The notes under the pieces: model-generated | The model's database searches: none | Told to the model about the DNA's origin: nothing | Seen by the model: the letters and a program-made list of their open reading frames with translations, nothing else | Source of the DNA: an uncultured Bacilli bacterium | GTDB taxonomy: Bacteria; Bacillota_I; Bacilli_A; RF39; UBA660 | Assembly (NCBI GenBank): GCA_934129945.1 | Contig: CAKOXC010000002.1 | Location: forward strand, 124,001 to 188,000 | Length of the DNA stretch: 64,000 bases | Direction: 5' to 3' | Part shown: piece by piece, positions 60,984-64,000 of the stretch | How positions within the stretch are numbered: the stretch's first letter is position 1 | Layout: each line of letters begins with the position of its first letter | Position numbers and translations under genes: made by a program

Positions 60984-62172
60984 TTATATATTCTCCTACT
61001 CTAAGAGCACTAAGCCATGCAAACATTAAATTATATCCACCACAATCACCATTGACATCTAAAATTTCTCCGGTAAAAAATAGATTATTTATAATTTTAG
61101 ATTCAAAGTTTGAAGTAACATCTTGTAAAGAAATTCCTCCAACTGTAATTTGAGCACTGGAAAATCCTTTAGTTTTAGTAATATTAACTTGATAATTTGT
61201 AATATTATCACATAGTTTTTTTATTCTTTCTTCTGTTAAGTCAGTTAAATATTCATTCTCTTCAATTTTAGACTTTCTTAGAATTAATTTAATTAGTTTA
61301 TAATTTATTATTCCTTCAAGCAACTGGATAATATTTCTATTATTTAGTTTTTCACTTCTTTTTGTTAGCCAGTAGAATACATCACTTACTTCTGGTAAAA
61401 AGTTTATCCCTATTACTTCTTTTTTTCCATTATCAAGTCCTTTAGAAACAATTGAACTTAATTGCATTACACAAATTCCACTAATTCCATAATCTGTTAT
61501 TTGAAGTTCACCAATCTCATTTTTAATTTTTATATTATCTTCATATAAAGTTAATTCTACTTTAGTACGAACTCCACTTGCATTTTTTATTTTATCATCT
61601 GATTCTAACTGAACAAGACCAGGAAGAGGTTTAATAATTTTATGACCTAATTTTTTGATTATTTCTAAGCATTTTCCATCACTTCCTGTATTTTCATAAG
61701 AACATCCACCTGTTGCTACTATAACATAATCAGCTTCATATTTAATACCATCAGAAGTATAAACTTTAAATATTTCATTATCTTTTTTTATATCAATAAC
61801 ATTTGTATTATAAATTATATTTACTCCTCTTAAATCTGCTTCTAATTCTAAAATATTTCTAAAACTTATAGCTTCTTTTGATTTTGGATAATAATATCCA
61901 TCTTTAATTTCTGGCTCGATACCAATTGTATCAAAAAATACTTTTATATTATCAAAATCATTTTCTCTTATAAAACTATTTAAATTATCTGATGAACTAT
62001 GATAATTTAAAATACTATGTTTATCATTAAAATAATTGCATCTGCCATTACCAGTTATTAATAATTTTTTTCCACTTACATTATTTTTTTCAAGTATAGT
62101 AACTTCATTATTACTTAGCTTAATTGCTGCTAGAAGTCCACTTGCTCCAGCTCCAATTACGATTATTTTCAT
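60961..62172 (-). CDS. HI0933/YhiN-family flavoprotein
   Basis: A 403-residue FAD-binding protein of the HI0933 family: KIIVIGAGASGLLAAIKL, the GKKLLITGNGRCNYFND signature, YVIVATGGCSYENTGSDGKCLEIIKKLGHKIIKPLPGLVQL, and the end VNGDCGGYNLMFAWLSALRVGEYIN. Its in vivo substrate is unclear. It overlaps DUF4186 by 4 bases, forming a compact three-gene unit. Confidence 0.9.
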   Translation of the reverse strand: MKIIVIGAGASGLLAAIKLSNNEVTILEKNNVSGKKLLITGNGRCNYFNDKHSILNYHSSSDNLNSFIRENDFDNIKVFFDTIGIEPEIKDGYYYPKSKEAISFRNILELEADLRGVNIIYNTNVIDIKKDNEIFKVYTSDGIKYEADYVIVATGGCSYENTGSDGKCLEIIKKLGHKIIKPLPGLVQLESDDKIKNASGVRTKVELTLYEDNIKIKNEIGELQITDYGISGICVMQLSSIVSKGLDNGKKEVIGINFLPEVSDVFYWLTKRSEKLNNRNIIQLLEGIINYKLIKLILRKSKIEENEYLTDLTEERIKKLCDNITNYQVNITKTKGFSSAQITVGGISLQDVTSNFESKIINNLFFTGEILDVNGDCGGYNLMFAWLSALRVGEYINDKTKTN

Positions 62173-62537
62173 TTATTGTACCTACTTTCTATTTGGATAT
62201 TTATCCATCTCATAATAACATTAACAATATATTTGATTTCTAATTCAGTTAATTCTTTATCTTTCTTAATATGATGCCATTTATAAAGACATGATCTGCA
62301 ACAAGTAGCAGTTGCATGCTGAGCTATAAACACAGGATGTCCTTTCATTGGAGTTTGCTTACCATCATTTTCAATATATTGTGGTTTTAATCTTTTATTA
62401 ATAAATTCATAAGCGTGATTAGCTATTTCTTTTATACCAACTTTATCAATATAGACAAAATCTTTTTCCCTAAGCTTGAACGATGATCTAAACTTTGACT
62501 TTGATAACTTTTCTAAAATAATATCAATTGCATGCAT
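62169..62537 (-). CDS. DUF4186 family protein
   Basis: A 122-residue protein with the DUF4186 pattern KLSKSKFRSSFKL, the block NDGKQTPMKGHPVFIAQHATATCCRSCLYKWHHI (Cys-Cys and His residues that could bind metal or iron-sulfur) and ELTELEIKYIVNVIMRWI. The function of this family is not known. It is the first gene of the flavoprotein unit and overlaps the HI0933-type gene by 4 bases. Confidence 0.8.
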   Translation of the reverse strand: MHAIDIILEKLSKSKFRSSFKLREKDFVYIDKVGIKEIANHAYEFINKRLKPQYIENDGKQTPMKGHPVFIAQHATATCCRSCLYKWHHIKKDKELTELEIKYIVNVIMRWINIQIESRYNK

Positions 62538-62654
62538 TCTAAACCACCTTACTTAAATTGTATCAAAAATAATACTTTTATTAAAGTCACTATTTAACAA
62601 ATAATTTATTCATTAAAATTAACAATCAAAAATAATATTATAGTGATGATGATA

Positions 62655-63743
62655 ATGAAAAAAAATAAAGTTGATTATATTTTATTATTTGCCACTTTAA
62701 TGTTAGCAATATTTGGAATAATAATGATTTATTCTGCTAGTTTTGTGTGGGCTGAATATAAATTTCATGATCAATTTAAATTTGTTAAGGCACAAAGTAT
62801 ATTTTTTATAATAGGTTTAGTGTTAATATTTTTCTTTTCTAAATTGGATATTAAATTTTTAAAGAAAAAAGCAAATTTAATATTATTTTGTTGTTTTATT
62901 TTATTATTGTTAGTTTTAATACCCGGAATAGGAACAATTAGAAATGGTTCAAGAAGCTGGTTTGGAATTGGAGGACTTGGTATTCAACCTAGTGAATTTA
63001 GTAAAATTGGTCTTATAATATACGTTTCAAAATATCTTTCAAATAATAATAAATTAATGAAAAACATAAAAAAAGGTGTCTTCCCCATATTACTTATAAT
63101 TGGAATATTTTTTGCCCTTATTATGTTAGAACCTGACTTTGGTACAGCAATGGTTATAACATTAACTTTAATCGTAATTATTTTTACCTCAGGAGTAAAA
63201 ATATCATTTTTTACAAATATTGGTTTAATTGGAATATTGGGTATAGTTTTGTTAATAATAATTGCTCCATACCGAATGGCAAGAATTGTTTCATTTTTAA
63301 ACCCTTGGAGTGATCCGTTAGGTAGTGGGTTCCAAATAATTCAAAGTTTGTATGCCATTGGTCCGGGTGGTCTTTTAGGCCAAGGATTCTTACATAGTAG
63401 ACAAAAAAGCTTTTACTTACCCGAACCCCAAACTGATTTTATTTTTTCTATTATCAGTGAAGAATTTGGAATATTAGGAGTTATAATTGTTTGTAGTTTG
63501 TTTTTTATTATTTTTTATAGATGTATAAAAATTGCTTTAAGACAAACTGACTTATTTAAAAAATATTTAACATTTGGTTTAGCTTTTGGAATTATTATTC
63601 AAGCAATTTTAAATTTATGTGTAGTTGTAGGTCTTATACCTGTAACTGGAGTTACGCTACCATTTTTATCATATGGTGGTTCATCACTTCTTGTATCTAT
63701 GACGAGTATTGGAATAGTTTTAAATATAAGTAAAAGAAGCTAG
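62655..63743 (+). CDS. ftsW: SEDS-family peptidoglycan polymerase (FtsW/RodA-type)
   Basis: A polytopic SEDS glycosyltransferase, about 362 residues with nine to ten membrane spans. Landmarks: LAIFGIIMIYSAS in span 1, RNGSRSWFGIGGLGIQPSEFSKIGLIIYVSKYLS, LIMLEPDFGTAMVITLT (catalytic Asp), and SLYAIGPGGLLGQGFLHSRQKSFYLPEPQTDFIFSIISEEFGILG, followed by VTGVTLPFLSYGGSSLL. The pattern fits FtsW best, though RodA is close. The exact start is uncertain: GTG and ATG codons at 62643-62655 are in frame and no strong ribosome site is present. Confidence 0.9.
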   Translation: MKKNKVDYILLFATLMLAIFGIIMIYSASFVWAEYKFHDQFKFVKAQSIFFIIGLVLIFFFSKLDIKFLKKKANLILFCCFILLLLVLIPGIGTIRNGSRSWFGIGGLGIQPSEFSKIGLIIYVSKYLSNNNKLMKNIKKGVFPILLIIGIFFALIMLEPDFGTAMVITLTLIVIIFTSGVKISFFTNIGLIGILGIVLLIIIAPYRMARIVSFLNPWSDPLGSGFQIIQSLYAIGPGGLLGQGFLHSRQKSFYLPEPQTDFIFSIISEEFGILGVIIVCSLFFIIFYRCIKIALRQTDLFKKYLTFGLAFGIIIQAILNLCVVVGLIPVTGVTLPFLSYGGSSLLVSMTSIGIVLNISKRS

Positions 63744-63760
63744 ATTTTTCTAGCTTCTTC
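63735..63760. terminator. hairpin between convergent genes
   Basis: GAAGCTAGA / TCTAGCTTC stem with TTTT loop spans the ends of both genes; the minus-strand side is followed by TTTT. Confidence 0.55.
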
Positions 63761-64000
63761 AAACCCTGGAATAGCTGTTATATAAGCATTTAATAAATAA
63801 TAATTTGTATTTAATTTTTCTTCTAATTCTTCTTTTGTTACTTTTTTTATATCATTTTCACTAATTAGAAAGTAAAGATACTCATCATCTAGTTTATATG
63901 TAAATAACAAATATGGTACTCTTTTTTCTAATTCATTTTTCACACAAAATTTATAATTGATATTTTCAAGTTCTTCTCTTGGAAATAATAATTCTGTATA
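63740..64000 (-). CDS. hypothetical protein, N-terminus beyond window edge
   Basis: The reading frame stays open to base 64000 (87 codons, beginning ...ELLFPREELENINYKFCV, then KRVPYLLFTYKLDDEYLYFLISENDI and ending YITAIPGFEEARKI). A GTG at 63943 would be a possible start but has no ribosome site, so the gene probably begins to the right of the window. No family recognised. Confidence 0.45.
   Translation of the reverse strand, partial: YTELLFPREELENINYKFCVKNELEKRVPYLLFTYKLDDEYLYFLISENDIKKVTKEELEEKLNTNYYLLNAYITAIPGFEEARKI

Overview
The window is very AT-rich DNA from a low-GC Gram-positive bacterium (Bacillota, Bacilli-like). It uses the standard code: TGA ends genes such as prpC and tryptophan is TGG. 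Two T-box leaders, an IreB/PrkC/PrpC set, MltG, FtsW-type SEDS protein and gene order closely matching Bacillus subtilis (ireB-ruvX-DUF1292-mltG-trmR-trhP1-trhP2-greA, and priA-fmt-rlmN-prpC-prkC-rsgA-rpe-rpmB) support this. The organism has a peptidoglycan wall. A partial SpoIVB-type sporulation protease lies at the left edge. The AT-richness, small proteins and many unknown membrane proteins suggest an uncultured gut-type Bacilli lineage (inference). Almost all genes are on the minus strand.

Layout. 1-10.6 kb: spoIVB (partial), proS, xseA/xseB, nusB, recD2 and tgt, interleaved with two diverged HipA-like kinases. 10.7-13.7 kb: queA, a small nucleotide kinase-like gene and miaB. 13.8-14.2 kb: a compact convergent RNA element with a 35-residue hydrophobic ORF. 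14.2-19.1 kb: a Tad/Flp pilus operon. 19.2-25.6 kb: tig, greA and the tRNA hydroxyuridine/mltG/ruvX/ireB operon. 25.6-30.9 kb: an accessory block with a helicase carrying seven HA repeats, a small coupled gene, a hybrid histidine kinase and a 104-bp inverted repeat. 31-37 kb: valS with T-box and two membrane-anchored beta-repeat-like proteins. 37-47.5 kb: rpmB (plus strand, only 53 codons) and the rpe-rsgA-prkC-prpC-rlmN-fmt-priA cluster. 47.6-50.3 kb: an unknown gene, an SPFH/NfeD pair, and a second, decayed copy of the RNA element. 50.3-64 kb: two pairs of duplicated membrane-anchored proteins, ileS with T-box, a phosphohexomutase, two flavoproteins, a DUF4186 gene, a SEDS gene and a gene cut by the right edge.

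The most interesting feature is the two-copy element at about 13.78-14.18 kb and 49.92-50.30 kb. Each copy has a short plus-strand RNA with its own promoter and intrinsic terminator, facing a minus-strand transcript that carries (copy 1) or has lost through a stop codon (copy 2) a hydrophobic peptide. Both RNAs start with the same GAGAAGCAAAAAG segment. The leader can pair with its own Shine-Dalgarno in both copies, with a compensatory base change between them. Both minus-strand promoters have a perfect Spo0A-box-like TGTCGAA just upstream of -35, preceded by a diverged second box one helical turn away. This looks like a type I toxin-antitoxin-like system under Spo0A control; the interpretation is inference from sequence only.
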